Assembly: GCF_025947285.1 (NCBI RefSeq)
Contig: NZ_CP110008.1
Span: forward strand, 806,001-870,000
Source: Flavobacterium sp. N2820
Lineage (GTDB): Bacteria > Bacteroidota > Bacteroidia > Flavobacteriales > Flavobacteriaceae
Reading direction: 5' to 3'
Length of the DNA stretch: 64,000 nucleotides
Position numbers and translations under genes: made by a program. The notes under the pieces were generated by a model. It saw nothing but the letters and a program-made list of their open reading frames with translations, ran no database searches and was not told where the DNA came from. Shown here one piece after another: positions 34,393-43,981 of this stretch. Within the stretch, counting starts at the first letter, position 1, and each line of letters begins with the position of its first letter.

Positions 34393-35319
34393 ATGAACAC
34401 GCAAGTACAACAACTAAACGGAAAATGGAAACTAATTATTGCTTTGCTTTTACTAAATGTTTTAAGTGTTTCGGCACAAATTAGTGGCAATCAAGTCTAT
34501 GGAAAAAACAATTACAACGGCAACAATTACAACCAGGAATCGTTACCAAATAACAGTAAAGTGTCGATCAATGATAATGTTTTATCGGTTTCTGTAAAAA
34601 TTTTACTCAACAAAAAAGCAGATGGATTTGTAATGACGTTAGGTTTAAACGAAGAAGATGAAACGGTTGCTGGTTGTAGCAAAAAAATTACGGCAAGAAT
34701 TACGGGTTTTATCGAAAAAATGAAATCGTTGGGTGTGAAAAAAGAAAATGTGTACATCGATTTTATTTCGCAAACCAAAATTTATGATTTTGAAGTAAAT
34801 GGTATGAATTCTGAACAAATTGAAAAAGGATTTGAAATCAAAAAGAACATTATAGTTTCAACTTCAAACGTAACTAGTTTGGAAAAAATAATTGCGTTGG
34901 CTTCCGATTTTGAAATTCATGATGTGATAAAAGTGGAATATTACAACAATGAAACGGATGCCATTCATAATTCACTTTTTGATGAAGCCTTAGTTTTAGC
35001 TGAAGCGAAAAAAATTAGATACATGAAAGCTTTTGGAAAACGAATCATTGGAACACCGACAGCTACAGAAGAATTTGCAACGGTTTTCCCAAAAACACAA
35101 TACAATACCTACCAAGCTTTTGAAACAGCAGAAATTCAAACGAATTACAACAACCGAAGTCCTTATTTAAAGAAAATTGCTCGAAAAAATAAGACTTTTT
35201 ATTACGACGGAATTTCAAGCGCAGGTTTTGACAAAGTCATCAATCCCAATCAAACTGAAGTGGGTATTCAATATGTAATGACCATTACAATGCATTATAA
35301 AATTGATACTTCGATTTAA
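34393..35319 (+). CDS. SIMPL (DUF541) domain exported protein
   Basis: This 308-residue protein has a hydrophobic signal segment (LIIALLLLNVLSVSAQ) after a polar N-terminal extension. The mature part matches the SIMPL/DUF541 pattern: VLSVSVKILLNKKADGFVMTLGL, ITGFIEKMKSLGVKKENVYIDF (both in parts), a central beta-rich region and the final VMTITMHYKI. The family is periplasmic or outer-membrane, of unclear biochemical role. It lies divergent to the membrane-protein/lipoprotein run on the other strand. Confidence 0.78.
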   Translation: MNTQVQQLNGKWKLIIALLLLNVLSVSAQISGNQVYGKNNYNGNNYNQESLPNNSKVSINDNVLSVSVKILLNKKADGFVMTLGLNEEDETVAGCSKKITARITGFIEKMKSLGVKKENVYIDFISQTKIYDFEVNGMNSEQIEKGFEIKKNIIVSTSNVTSLEKIIALASDFEIHDVIKVEYYNNETDAIHNSLFDEALVLAEAKKIRYMKAFGKRIIGTPTATEEFATVFPKTQYNTYQAFETAEIQTNYNNRSPYLKKIARKNKTFYYDGISSAGFDKVINPNQTEVGIQYVMTITMHYKIDTSI

Positions 35320-35335
35320 GGAAAGTTTGTTCCAT

Positions 35336-35366
35336 AAAAAAAAGCCCTGAAAATTCAGGGCTTTCT
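35336..35366. terminator. Terminator between the SIMPL gene and tRNA-His
   Basis: AAAGCCCTGAA and TTCAGGGCTTT form a perfect 11-bp stem. The A-run on the left gives a strong T-run on the minus strand, so it terminates tRNA-His and possibly the SIMPL gene. Confidence 0.88.
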
Positions 35367-35375
35367 AATTTAAAG

Positions 35376-35450
<75 letters not shown>

Positions 35451-35490
35451 ATTTGTTTTGAACAAGAGAATCTTAATTCTTTTGCGAGTG

Positions 35491-35521
35491 CAAATATAGG
35501 TGTTTCCTACAATCTTGCAAA
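35491..35521 (-). promoter_or_regulatory. Promoter of tRNA-His
   Basis: On the minus strand TATATTTG (35491-35498) and TTTG (35518-35521) are separated by 19 nt, about 41 nt upstream of the tRNA 5' end. Confidence 0.65.
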
Positions 35522-35548
35522 GATTTTTTTTACTTTTTTACTACTATT

Positions 35549-36265
35549 TTATTTCAAATCAGCTAAACTATTGACTGCCAAATATCTTTCGGTAGTAAAA
35601 CCTTCGGCATACTCCACTCCTACTAGTCTTCCAAAGTCTTCGGCTCGATATTTTACACTGTCTAAAAAGTTTTTTGAAGCAATGGGTGTCACCGGTTCAT
35701 TAGAATTTGGATCATAAAATTGCGAACCATATGCTAACACTGATTCCATTTTTTTATCCAGAAATCCAGAAATATCTACCACAAAATCCGGTTCAATGTT
35801 TTGCCATTGAATGTAATGATAGACTACTTTTGGTCGCCAAGCGTGTTGCTTTTCCCCGTTTAATTCGGTTTCAATTTTAACCAAACCTGATAAAAAACAA
35901 GCATCACTAACCAATTTACTTCCTTTTCCGTGATCGATGTGTCTATCGGCAATTGCATTGCATAACACGATTTCGGGACGGTATTTGCGTAGCATTTGAA
36001 TTATTTTTAACTGATGCGCTTCATCGTTTATAAAAAACCCATCACGCATATCTAAATTCTCACGTACAAAAACGCCTAAAATCTCAGAAGCTTTAGCCGA
36101 TTCAGAATTACGAATTTCAACCGAACCACGTGTACCAAGTTCTCCTCGAGTTAAATCGATAATCCCGACTTTCTTTCCAAGGCTAACTTCTTTGGCAATT
36201 GTGCCACTACAACCTAATTCTACATCGTCTGGATGCGCTCCAAAAGCTAATATGTCTAATTTCAT
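35549..36265 (-). CDS. bshB1: Bacillithiol biosynthesis deacetylase BshB1 (PIG-L family)
   Basis: The protein has 238 residues from ATG 36265; six more residues are possible from 36283 but would precede the first beta strand. The zinc motif AHPDDVELGC is at the N-terminus (LDILAFGAHPDD), with DLTRGELGTRG, RDGFFINDEAHQ and CNAIADRHIDHGKGSKLV, all typical of BshB1. The enzyme removes the acetyl group from GlcNAc-malate to give GlcN-malate in bacillithiol synthesis. It is the third gene of a minus-strand run after the hotdog thioesterase and menF; the link to menaquinone synthesis is by position only. Confidence 0.92.
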   Translation of the reverse strand: MKLDILAFGAHPDDVELGCSGTIAKEVSLGKKVGIIDLTRGELGTRGSVEIRNSESAKASEILGVFVRENLDMRDGFFINDEAHQLKIIQMLRKYRPEIVLCNAIADRHIDHGKGSKLVSDACFLSGLVKIETELNGEKQHAWRPKVVYHYIQWQNIEPDFVVDISGFLDKKMESVLAYGSQFYDPNSNEPVTPIASKNFLDSVKYRAEDFGRLVGVEYAEGFTTERYLAVNSLADLK

Positions 36266-36324
36266 ATCTTTTAATTTTGCCACGAAGGCACTAAGTCAAT
36301 AAGTTTTTTTTAACTGAACACCGA

Positions 36325-37359
36325 TTACTGAACACTGACTACTAGAACATTCCGCATCGTCATCGATTTGTTTTCGGTTTCGATAAATTCTTTTTCTGGA
36401 TGGCTGTCTTTTGTAATACCGCAGCCTACATAAATATGTACAACATCATTATCCACTTCTAAACAGCGTAAATTTACGAATAAATCGGTTTGATTGTCTT
36501 TCTTATATTCCCCTAAAAATCCAGCATAATATTTTCGATTATAGTCTTCATTTTTCAGAATAAAATCGATTGCATTTTCTTTGGGTAAACCACAAACAGC
36601 TGGCGTTGGATGTAATGCTTTTATTAAATCATTCGACAGAAAATCAGTTGTTAATTCCCCTGAAATAAATGATTTTAAATGTACTAAATTTCCAGCTTTA
36701 ACTGTTTTAACATCAGAAACAATAAGTTGACTTACTTTATCTTTTACTTTAGTTACAATATAATTGGTTACAAATTGCTGTTCTTCTATTTCTTTGGTTG
36801 CCCAAATTACATTTTCAGAATACAATTGCGTTCCCGCCAAAGCCACCGTTTCAAACTGATTTTGATTGATTTTTACCAATTGCTCCGGCGTTGCTCCCAT
36901 CCATAAACCAATTTTTGGATGACAAAACAAATAGCGAAAAGCCGTTGGATAAGCCGAAATCATGTTCTGAAACGTTTCAACAATTGAGATTTGTTCCTTT
37001 AAAACAATTTTACGTGACAAAACTACCTTATCAAATTCGCCTTGTTTAATTGCTTCAATTCCTTTGGAAACTAAATTCTCAAAAGCTTCTTTTTGATTCG
37101 TTTCTGAAATAAAATTTTCAGCTGATTTTTGCTCTAATTTTTCAAGATTTCCTTGCGAAAACATATTTCCTTCAAACGGAATTACCACTTGTTTTCCTTC
37201 ATGAAAAGGCATGAACACAAATCCGGCTTGACCGATAAAATCAATAATTTCAGTGTTTTGTTGTACGATTAAATTCCAAACCGTTTCATTTGGTTTTACA
37301 TAACACACAAACGCTTTTTGATTTGATAGTAGAGTATGTATTTCTTCGAAAACTTGCAT
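36325..37359 (-). CDS. menF: Isochorismate synthase (menaquinone)
   Basis: This 344-residue chorismate-binding enzyme is shorter than E. coli MenF because the N-terminal domain is reduced. Conserved features are KVVLSRKI, GATPEQLVKI, ETVALAGTQ, GNLVHLKSFISG, LHPTPAVCGLPKE and YYAGFLGEY, ending with a GCGITKDSHPEKEFIETENKS segment (in parts). It converts chorismate to isochorismate, the first step of menaquinone (or catecholate siderophore) synthesis. Its start overlaps the stop of the thioesterase gene by one base, and the pair suggests the menaquinone route. Confidence 0.92.
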   Translation of the reverse strand: MQVFEEIHTLLSNQKAFVCYVKPNETVWNLIVQQNTEIIDFIGQAGFVFMPFHEGKQVVIPFEGNMFSQGNLEKLEQKSAENFISETNQKEAFENLVSKGIEAIKQGEFDKVVLSRKIVLKEQISIVETFQNMISAYPTAFRYLFCHPKIGLWMGATPEQLVKINQNQFETVALAGTQLYSENVIWATKEIEEQQFVTNYIVTKVKDKVSQLIVSDVKTVKAGNLVHLKSFISGELTTDFLSNDLIKALHPTPAVCGLPKENAIDFILKNEDYNRKYYAGFLGEYKKDNQTDLFVNLRCLEVDNDVVHIYVGCGITKDSHPEKEFIETENKSMTMRNVLVVSVQ

Positions 37360-37784
37360 TATTGTCTTCTTGAAAGTACCATATTAGTCAATTTACAAAG
37401 CGAAATCAATTTTCCTTCTTCGTCTACAATTCTAATTTCCCATAAATGAATACTGGCACCTTTGTGAATAATTTTAGCCGTAGCAGTAACCATTCCTTCT
37501 CGTTTACTTTTTAAATGATTTGCTGAAATTTCGATACCACGAACTTCTTGTTTTTCTGGATTTACAAACATTAGTGAAGCGGCACTTCCAACACTTTCTG
37601 CCAAAGCAACTGTAGCTCCACCATGTAGCAATCCCATAGGTTGATGTACTCTTGAATTCACAGGCATTGTAGCGGTTAAAAAATCTTCACCAGCGTCTGT
37701 GTAAACAATATCTAAGGTATTCATTAAAGTATTTTTGCTCCAATCGTTACATAATTGCAACATTTTTTCTCTATCAAACAGCAT
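37359..37784 (-). CDS. PaaI-type hotdog thioesterase (likely DHNA-CoA hydrolase)
   Basis: This 141-residue hotdog-fold protein has the PaaI/MenI motif MGLLHGGATVALAESVGSAAS with the catalytic Glu, and VRGIEISANHLKSKREGMV and GKLISLCKLTNMVL as flanking strands. It overlaps menF by one base, so hydrolysis of 1,4-dihydroxy-2-naphthoyl-CoA (the MenI reaction) is the likely role. PaaI-type enzymes have variable substrates, so the assignment rests on context. Confidence 0.87.
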   Translation of the reverse strand: MLFDREKMLQLCNDWSKNTLMNTLDIVYTDAGEDFLTATMPVNSRVHQPMGLLHGGATVALAESVGSAASLMFVNPEKQEVRGIEISANHLKSKREGMVTATAKIIHKGASIHLWEIRIVDEEGKLISLCKLTNMVLSRRQ

Positions 37785-37920
37785 AAGTTTATTTTTCTGT
37801 AAAATTAAACATTCTGAATAGAATATTTCATCTGATTTAACGTTTTACTATGTATTTTATACACATTTTGATTTTATGAATTTAAAATTAATAATTACAT
37901 TTACCAAAATTACATTATAC

Positions 37921-39447
37921 ATGCGTCGTTTACTACTTTTATTATTAATAGGATTTGCAGTTTCATTAACATCTTGCAGAAATGATTTAGACTTTGAAAC
38001 CAGCAATGGAGGCTTGCGTTTTTCAAAAGATACTGTTTATCTAGATACTGTGTTTACTAATATAGGCTCAAGTACTTATACCTTAAAAGTTTATAATCGA
38101 AGTGATAAGAATATTTCTATTCCTACTGTACGATTGAGCAAAGGATCTGCTTCAAAATATCGATTAATGGTTGATGGAATGGCAGGTCAGGAATTTGAAA
38201 ATGTAGAAATGTTAGCTAAAGACAGTATGTACATTTTTGTATCTGTCACAGCTGATGTAGCAGCTGCAAACCCAACCGATTTTTTATATACCGATCAAAT
38301 TTTATTTGGAGATGGAATTAATCAACAAAAAGTAGAATTGGTAACTTTAATTCAAGATGCAATTTTTTTATATCCTCAAAAATTCTCTGATGGAACTACT
38401 GAAACATTACCTATTGGAGATGACGAAATTTACGGTTTTTTCTTAGATGAAGCCGATCCAACCAACGGAAACGAATTGCATTGGACCAATACCAAACCTT
38501 ATGTAGTGTATGGTTATGCAGCAGTTCCGAGTACAAAAACGTTAGTGGTAGATGCTGGAGCAAGAGTTCATTTTCATGCCGAATCGGGTTTAATTGTTGC
38601 AAATAATGCTTCTATTCACGTGAATGGAACAAATTCAACAACAACAGCTTTAGAAAACGAAGTCATTTTTGAAGGCGATCGTTTAGAACCTGATTTTGCA
38701 GAAGTTCCTGGACAATGGGGAACCATTTGGCTAACACAAGGAAGTACAAACAATCAAATTTCTAATTTAACAATAAAAAATGCTACAGTTGGACTCCTAG
38801 TTACAGGAAATGATGGCACTTCTACTCCAACTTTAGATATCAATAATACACAAATTTATAATTGTTCAAATGTTGGAATTTTAGCTCGAACAGGAAATAT
38901 TGAAGGTAGAAACATGGTTATCAATAATTGTGGACAAGCATCTTTTGCTGGAAGTTTTGGCGGTAGTTATGATTTTACGCATTGTACGTTTGCAAATTAT
39001 TGGTCGAGCCCTTCACAAACGGCAATTGTTTTAAGTAATGAAAATCTTAGTGAAACTGATGAAACGGAATTAATACAAGCAAATTTTAAAAATTGTATTG
39101 TGTATACTTCAAGTAATTTAGGAATTAGTTTACAAAAAGAAGGTGCAACTTTTAACTTTAATTTTGATCATTGCCTGATCAAATTTGCCAATTCAGGAAA
39201 TCAATTTGCATCTAATCCGCTGTATGATTTTTCGGGAAGTAATTATACAAATTGTTTAATTGCAACAAGTTCAAATGTAAATAGACCTTATTTTAAAAAT
39301 CCAACGAATAATGAATTAATGATTGGAGAAGATTCTGCAGCAAGAGAAAGTGCTGACAACACTTACTCTACTTTTAACGATATATTAAATAATCCAAGAA
39401 TTGGAGCTACTGATATAGGAGCTTATAATTGGACTACTTTTGACTAA
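37921..39447 (+). CDS. Lipoprotein with predicted parallel beta-helix fold
   Basis: From ATG 37921 the protein has 508 residues, starting with MRRLLLLLLIGFAVSLTSC (Cys19 lipidation); the longer frame from 37876 would bury this signal. An N-terminal beta-sandwich-like region at ~20-130 precedes a right-handed beta-helix with regular short strands (VDAGARVHFHAESGLIV, ISNLTIKNATVGLLV, NTQIYNCSNVGILA, FTHCTFANYW). No catalytic residues of pectate lyases or glycosidases are obvious. It is a surface or periplasmic lipoprotein of unknown ligand. The next lipoprotein starts 20 bp downstream. Confidence 0.82.
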   Translation: MRRLLLLLLIGFAVSLTSCRNDLDFETSNGGLRFSKDTVYLDTVFTNIGSSTYTLKVYNRSDKNISIPTVRLSKGSASKYRLMVDGMAGQEFENVEMLAKDSMYIFVSVTADVAAANPTDFLYTDQILFGDGINQQKVELVTLIQDAIFLYPQKFSDGTTETLPIGDDEIYGFFLDEADPTNGNELHWTNTKPYVVYGYAAVPSTKTLVVDAGARVHFHAESGLIVANNASIHVNGTNSTTTALENEVIFEGDRLEPDFAEVPGQWGTIWLTQGSTNNQISNLTIKNATVGLLVTGNDGTSTPTLDINNTQIYNCSNVGILARTGNIEGRNMVINNCGQASFAGSFGGSYDFTHCTFANYWSSPSQTAIVLSNENLSETDETELIQANFKNCIVYTSSNLGISLQKEGATFNFNFDHCLIKFANSGNQFASNPLYDFSGSNYTNCLIATSSNVNRPYFKNPTNNELMIGEDSAARESADNTYSTFNDILNNPRIGATDIGAYNWTTFD

Positions 39448-39466
39448 TCAATTAAACTATACAATT

Positions 39467-40099
39467 ATGAAAAATCTCTCTTTATCTCTTTTAATTATTG
39501 GTTTAACATTCGTTTCTTGTAAAAAAGAAGAAGTACAAAAACCTGAAGAAACAACAACTAAAGAAGAAGTTGCTGTCGAAACAAAACCAGATTCTGCTAC
39601 AGTCGCTAAAGCTTGGACTGATTATGCTACACCATCAAAAGCTCACGAAATGTTAGCTAAAGATAACGGAACTTGGGATGCTGAATTAACGTTTTGGTCA
39701 CCAGACAATCCACAGGAAATGAAATCTACTGCTACTGTAACCTATAAAATGATTATGGGCGGTAAATATCAAGAAGGAACTTATTCTGGTGATATGTTTG
39801 GAATGCCATTTGAGGGAAAAGGAACAGTTGCTTTTGATAATGCAACCGAAGAATTTGTATCAACTTGGATTGACAATATGGGAACTGGAATGATGATTAC
39901 TCGTGGAAAATACGATGAAGCAACAAAAACCTCTACTTTTTATGGGGAAATGGTGGATCCAGTGACTAAAAAAGCTAAAAAAGTAAAAGAAATCATTACT
40001 TATATTGATGATAACAACCAAAAAATGGAAATGTTTGATGTTTTGGAAGACGGCAAAGAATTCAAGTCGATGCAAGTAGTTTCGAAACGTAAAATGTAG
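39467..40099 (+). CDS. DUF1579-type lipoprotein
   Basis: The protein has 210 residues from ATG 39467 with a lipobox (LSLLIIGLTFVSC). After a Glu/Lys/Thr linker it has a domain of the DUF1579 type: HEMLAKDNGTWDAELTFW, MIMGGKYQEGTYSGDMFGMP, FEGKGTVAFDNATEEFVSTW and TGMMITRGKYDE. The domain is a beta-barrel of unknown function. It lies in an operon with the beta-helix lipoprotein and ends before a strong terminator. Confidence 0.85.
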   Translation: MKNLSLSLLIIGLTFVSCKKEEVQKPEETTTKEEVAVETKPDSATVAKAWTDYATPSKAHEMLAKDNGTWDAELTFWSPDNPQEMKSTATVTYKMIMGGKYQEGTYSGDMFGMPFEGKGTVAFDNATEEFVSTWIDNMGTGMMITRGKYDEATKTSTFYGEMVDPVTKKAKKVKEIITYIDDNNQKMEMFDVLEDGKEFKSMQVVSKRKM

Positions 40100-40116
40100 T
40101 TTTCAACAAATAAAAT

Positions 40117-40148
40117 TAAAGCTGTTCAAAAAAGAACAGCTTTTTTTG
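40117..40148 (+). terminator. Rho-independent terminator
   Basis: AAAGCTGTTC and GAACAGCTTT with a 6-nt A-rich loop and T-run. Confidence 0.93.
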
Positions 40149-40168
40149 TTTTTATGCGCTCTTAAAAC

Positions 40169-40199
40169 TTTGAACTTCTAACTTTTTAGAATAAATTTG
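40169..40199 (+). promoter_or_regulatory. Promoter of purL
   Basis: TTTG at 40169-40172 (-33) and TAAATTTG at 40192-40199 (-7) are 19 nt apart, 28 nt upstream of the ATG. I see no riboswitch in the short leader. Confidence 0.65.
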
Positions 40200-40227
40200 C
40201 AACTTCAACAACACAAATAACTACACA

Positions 40228-43200
40228 ATGATTCATTTCTTCGGAAACCAATCCAACACTGTTTTTGCAGTTCAAACGCAAAACGAGATTTCATCAGAAG
40301 ATAGCAACAAATTAAATTGGCTTTTTGGCAACGCACATAAAATAGAAAAATCCGTAGTAGCGGATTTTTTTGTTGGACCTCGTGCCGCAATGGTTACGCC
40401 TTGGAGTACAAATGCTGTCGAAATTACTCAAAATATGGGTATTTCTGGTATAATTCGTATTGAAGAATTTGAGAAAGTTAACGCAGACTTTACCGATTTT
40501 GACCCGATGCTTTCGCAAAAATATTCAGAATTAAATCAAGAAATTTATACGATTAATATTCAACCAGAACCTATTTTAGATATTGAAGATATTGCAGCTT
40601 ATAACAAATCGGAAGGTTTGGCTTTAAGTCCTGAAGAAGTAGACTATTTGAATACTCTTTCTTCGAAATTAGGTAGAAAATTAACCGATTCTGAAATTTT
40701 TGCTTTCTCACAAGCCAATTCAGAACACTGTCGCCACAAAATTTTCAATGGAACATTTGTGATTGATGGCGAAGAAAAACCAACTTCATTATTTAAATTA
40801 ATTAAAAAAACATCCGAAACAAATCCCAACGATATTGTTTCGGCTTATAAAGATAACGTAGCTTTTGTAAAAGGACCAAAAGTGACCCAATTCGCACCAA
40901 AAAGTGCCGACAAGCCAGACTTCTATCAAGAAAAGGAATTTGATTCGGTTCTTTCCTTAAAAGCAGAAACACACAACTTCCCAACAACAGTTGAACCATT
41001 CAATGGAGCAGCAACAGGTTCTGGAGGAGAAATTCGTGACCGTTTAGCAGGTGGACAAGGTTCGTTACCTTTAGCGGGAACTGCCGTTTACATGACTTCT
41101 TATTCACGTTTAGCAGAAGAACGTCCATGGGAAAATGGAATGGCAGAAAGACCTTGGTTGTACCAAACACCAATGGATATTTTGATCAAAGCATCCAACG
41201 GAGCTTCAGATTTTGGAAATAAATTCGGACAACCCTTAATTACAGGTTCTATTTTAACGTTCGAACATGAGGAAAACAATCGTAAAATTGGTTACGATAA
41301 AGTGATCATGCAAGCGGGTGGAATTGGTTATGGAAAATTAGATCAAGCCATTAAAAAGAAACCAACTGCTGGCGATAAAATCGTTATTTTAGGTGGTGAA
41401 AATTATAGAATTGGAATGGGTGGCGCTGCGGTTTCGTCTGCAGATACAGGTGCTTTTGGTTCAGGAATTGAATTAAATGCTATCCAACGTTCGAATCCAG
41501 AAATGCAAAAACGTGCTGCCAACGCCATTCGTGGTTTGGTAGAAAGTGATAACAATCCAATCGTTTCGATTCACGATCATGGAGCAGGCGGACATTTGAA
41601 TTGTTTATCAGAATTAGTGGAAGAAACTGGAGGATTAATCGATTTAGATAAATTACCAGTTGGAGACCCAACGCTTTCGGCAAAAGAAATCATCGGAAAC
41701 GAATCGCAAGAAAGAATGGGATTGGTTATTGGTGAAAAAGACATTGAAACCTTACAAAGAATTGCCGACAGAGAGCGTTCTCCTATGTATCAAGTGGGTG
41801 ATGTAACTAACGACCATAGATTTACATTTGAATCAAAATCAACTGGTTTAAAACCAATGGATTATGCTTTGGAAGATTTCTTCGGAAGTTCGCCAAAAAC
41901 GATTATGACGGATAAAACCGTTGCTACCAATTATTCAGAATTAGAATATTCAAAAGAAAATATAGGAAGCTACTTAAGTCAAGTCTTACAATTGGAAGCA
42001 GTAGCTTGTAAAGATTGGTTAACCAATAAAGTAGACCGTTGTGTAGGTGGACGCGTTGCCAAACAGCAATGTGTTGGTCCATTACAATTGCCTTTAAACA
42101 ATGTCGGTGTTATGGCATTGGATTTCAAAGGAAAAGAAGGAATTGCTACTTCGATTGGCCACTCGCCTATTTCAGCATTAGTAAATCCTGTGGCGGGTTC
42201 AAGAACTGCTATTGGTGAAGCTTTATCAAATTTGGTTTGGGCTCCTTTAAAAGAAGGAATTAAATCGGTTTCATTATCAGCCAACTGGATGTGGGCTTGT
42301 AAAAATGAAGGTGAAGATGCTCGTTTATATGAAGCCGTAAAAGGTTGTTCAGATTTTGCTATTGAATTGGGAATCAATATACCAACAGGAAAAGATTCGC
42401 TTTCAATGAAGCAAAAATATCCAAATGATGAAGTAATTGCACCAGGAACGGTTATTATTTCGGCCGCTGGAAATTGTTCAAATATCACGAAAGTAGTAGA
42501 GCCCGTTTTGCAACGAAATGGCGGAAACATTTACTACATAAACTTATCGCAAGATTCGTTTAAATTAGGTGGAAGTTCATTTGCTCAGGTATTGAATAAA
42601 ATCGGAAATGATGTTCCAACGATTCAAAATTCGGAATTCTTTAAAAAAGCATTCAACGTTTTACAAGATTTAATTAAAGATAGAAAAATTAAAGCTGGAC
42701 ACGATATTGGCAGTGGTGGTTTAATCACTACTTTATTAGAAATGTGTTTTGCAGATGATAAATTAGGTGCGTTAATCGACTTGACTTCTTTAGGTGAAAA
42801 AGATACGGTTAAAGCCTTATTTAATGAAAATATAGGAGTTGTTTTCCAAGCTAATGCTGAAGTAGAAGCAACTTTTGCACATCATAATATTGAAATTTTT
42901 AAAATTGGTTCGGCAATTGATGGCGATGCGTTTACGATTATCAATGGTGATGATAGTTTGACATTTAGTATTTCAACGTTAAGAGATACTTGGTTTAAAA
43001 CATCGTTCCTTTTAGATTCGAAACAAGCTAAAAACGGAATGGCTGCAGCACGTTTTGATAATTACAAAAATCAAAAATTACAATTCACTTTCCCATCGCA
43101 TTTTAATGGAAAACTACCTGTAATTGATGCTTCAACACCTAGACCAAAAGCAGCTATTATTCGCGAAAAAGGAAGTAATTCAGAACGTGAAATGGCAAAT

Positions 43201-43893
43201 GCTATGTTCTTAGCAGGATTTGATGTAAAAGATGTTCACATGACCGATTTAATTTCTGGGAGAGAAACATTGGAAGACATTCAATTCATTGGAGCGGTTG
43301 GAGGATTTTCGAATTCAGATGTTTTAGGTTCGGCTAAAGGTTGGGCTGGAGCGTTTTTATATAACGAAAAAGCGAATACGGCTTTGAAAAACTTCTACAA
43401 ACGTGAAGACACGCTTTCAGTTGGAATTTGTAATGGTTGTCAGTTGTTAATGGAATTAGAATTGATTAACCCAGAGCATGAAGTCCACGGAAAAATGCAT
43501 CACAATACTTCAAACAAACACGAAAGTGGTTTTACGTCGGTAACCGTTCAGAAAAATAATTCGGTAATGTTATCTACGTTAGAAGGAACTACTTTAGGGG
43601 TATGGATTTCACACGGAGAAGGAAAATTCAAGTTGCCTTATTCTGAAGAAAAATATAATATTGTAGCAAAATATGCTTACGAAGGGTATCCAGCTAATCC
43701 AAATGGTTCAGATTTCAATACAGCTATGATGTGTGATACAACTGGAAGACACTTAGTAATGATGCCACACATTGAGCGTTCGACTTTCCCTTGGAATTGG
43801 GCACATTATCCGGATAGAGGACAAAAAGATGAAGTTTCTCCATGGTTAGAAGCTTTTGTAAATGCCAGAAAATGGATTGAAAATAAAAAATAA
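40228..43893 (+). CDS. purL: Phosphoribosylformylglycinamidine synthase (single-chain PurL)
   Basis: This 1221-residue protein is the large single-chain form, with an N-terminal domain, two AIR-synthase-like halves and a C-terminal class I glutaminase. Visible motifs are FSQANSEHCRHK, SLKAETHNFPTTVEPFNGAATGSGGEIRD (in parts), HDHGAGGHLNCLSE, NESQERMGLVIGE, GRVAKQQCVGP, the second-half AGHDIGSGGLITT, and the glutaminase Cys in SVGICNGCQLLMEL with His/Glu near WISHGEGKF. It converts FGAR to FGAM with glutamine and ATP in purine synthesis. It is monocistronic, with its own promoter and terminator. Confidence 0.97.
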   Translation: MIHFFGNQSNTVFAVQTQNEISSEDSNKLNWLFGNAHKIEKSVVADFFVGPRAAMVTPWSTNAVEITQNMGISGIIRIEEFEKVNADFTDFDPMLSQKYSELNQEIYTINIQPEPILDIEDIAAYNKSEGLALSPEEVDYLNTLSSKLGRKLTDSEIFAFSQANSEHCRHKIFNGTFVIDGEEKPTSLFKLIKKTSETNPNDIVSAYKDNVAFVKGPKVTQFAPKSADKPDFYQEKEFDSVLSLKAETHNFPTTVEPFNGAATGSGGEIRDRLAGGQGSLPLAGTAVYMTSYSRLAEERPWENGMAERPWLYQTPMDILIKASNGASDFGNKFGQPLITGSILTFEHEENNRKIGYDKVIMQAGGIGYGKLDQAIKKKPTAGDKIVILGGENYRIGMGGAAVSSADTGAFGSGIELNAIQRSNPEMQKRAANAIRGLVESDNNPIVSIHDHGAGGHLNCLSELVEETGGLIDLDKLPVGDPTLSAKEIIGNESQERMGLVIGEKDIETLQRIADRERSPMYQVGDVTNDHRFTFESKSTGLKPMDYALEDFFGSSPKTIMTDKTVATNYSELEYSKENIGSYLSQVLQLEAVACKDWLTNKVDRCVGGRVAKQQCVGPLQLPLNNVGVMALDFKGKEGIATSIGHSPISALVNPVAGSRTAIGEALSNLVWAPLKEGIKSVSLSANWMWACKNEGEDARLYEAVKGCSDFAIELGINIPTGKDSLSMKQKYPNDEVIAPGTVIISAAGNCSNITKVVEPVLQRNGGNIYYINLSQDSFKLGGSSFAQVLNKIGNDVPTIQNSEFFKKAFNVLQDLIKDRKIKAGHDIGSGGLITTLLEMCFADDKLGALIDLTSLGEKDTVKALFNENIGVVFQANAEVEATFAHHNIEIFKIGSAIDGDAFTIINGDDSLTFSISTLRDTWFKTSFLLDSKQAKNGMAAARFDNYKNQKLQFTFPSHFNGKLPVIDASTPRPKAAIIREKGSNSEREMANAMFLAGFDVKDVHMTDLISGRETLEDIQFIGAVGGFSNSDVLGSAKGWAGAFLYNEKANTALKNFYKREDTLSVGICNGCQLLMELELINPEHEVHGKMHHNTSNKHESGFTSVTVQKNNSVMLSTLEGTTLGVWISHGEGKFKLPYSEEKYNIVAKYAYEGYPANPNGSDFNTAMMCDTTGRHLVMMPHIERSTFPWNWAHYPDRGQKDEVSPWLEAFVNARKWIENKK

Positions 43894-43897
43894 TAAA

Positions 43898-43931
43898 GAA
43901 AAAGCGCTCATTAAAATGAGCACTTTTTTTA
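43898..43931 (+). terminator. Terminator of purL
   Basis: AAAAGCGCTCAT and ATGAGCACTTTT (one mismatch) with a T-run. Confidence 0.85.
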
Positions 43932-43934
43932 ATG

Positions 43935-43961
43935 TAAAAAACTGCCCGAAAGCAGTTTTTC
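43935..43961 (-). terminator. Terminator of the minus-strand lipoprotein pair
   Basis: AAAAACTGC and GCAGTTTTT around CCGAAA form a hairpin that on the minus strand ends in a T-rich run, 20 bp after the stop at 43982. Confidence 0.75.
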
Positions 43962-43981
43962 CAAACATCAACCCCAAAAAA

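Noticed and set aside
36279..36324. GCCACGAAGGCACTAAGTC and GTGTTCAGTAATCGGTGTTCAG as a mobile element
   Set aside because: They look like short low-complexity or dispersed fragments near bshB1/menF, but without a second copy in the window the origin cannot be supported.
41979..42530. 183-codon minus-strand ORF within purL
   Set aside because: Shadow frame of a highly conserved coding region.
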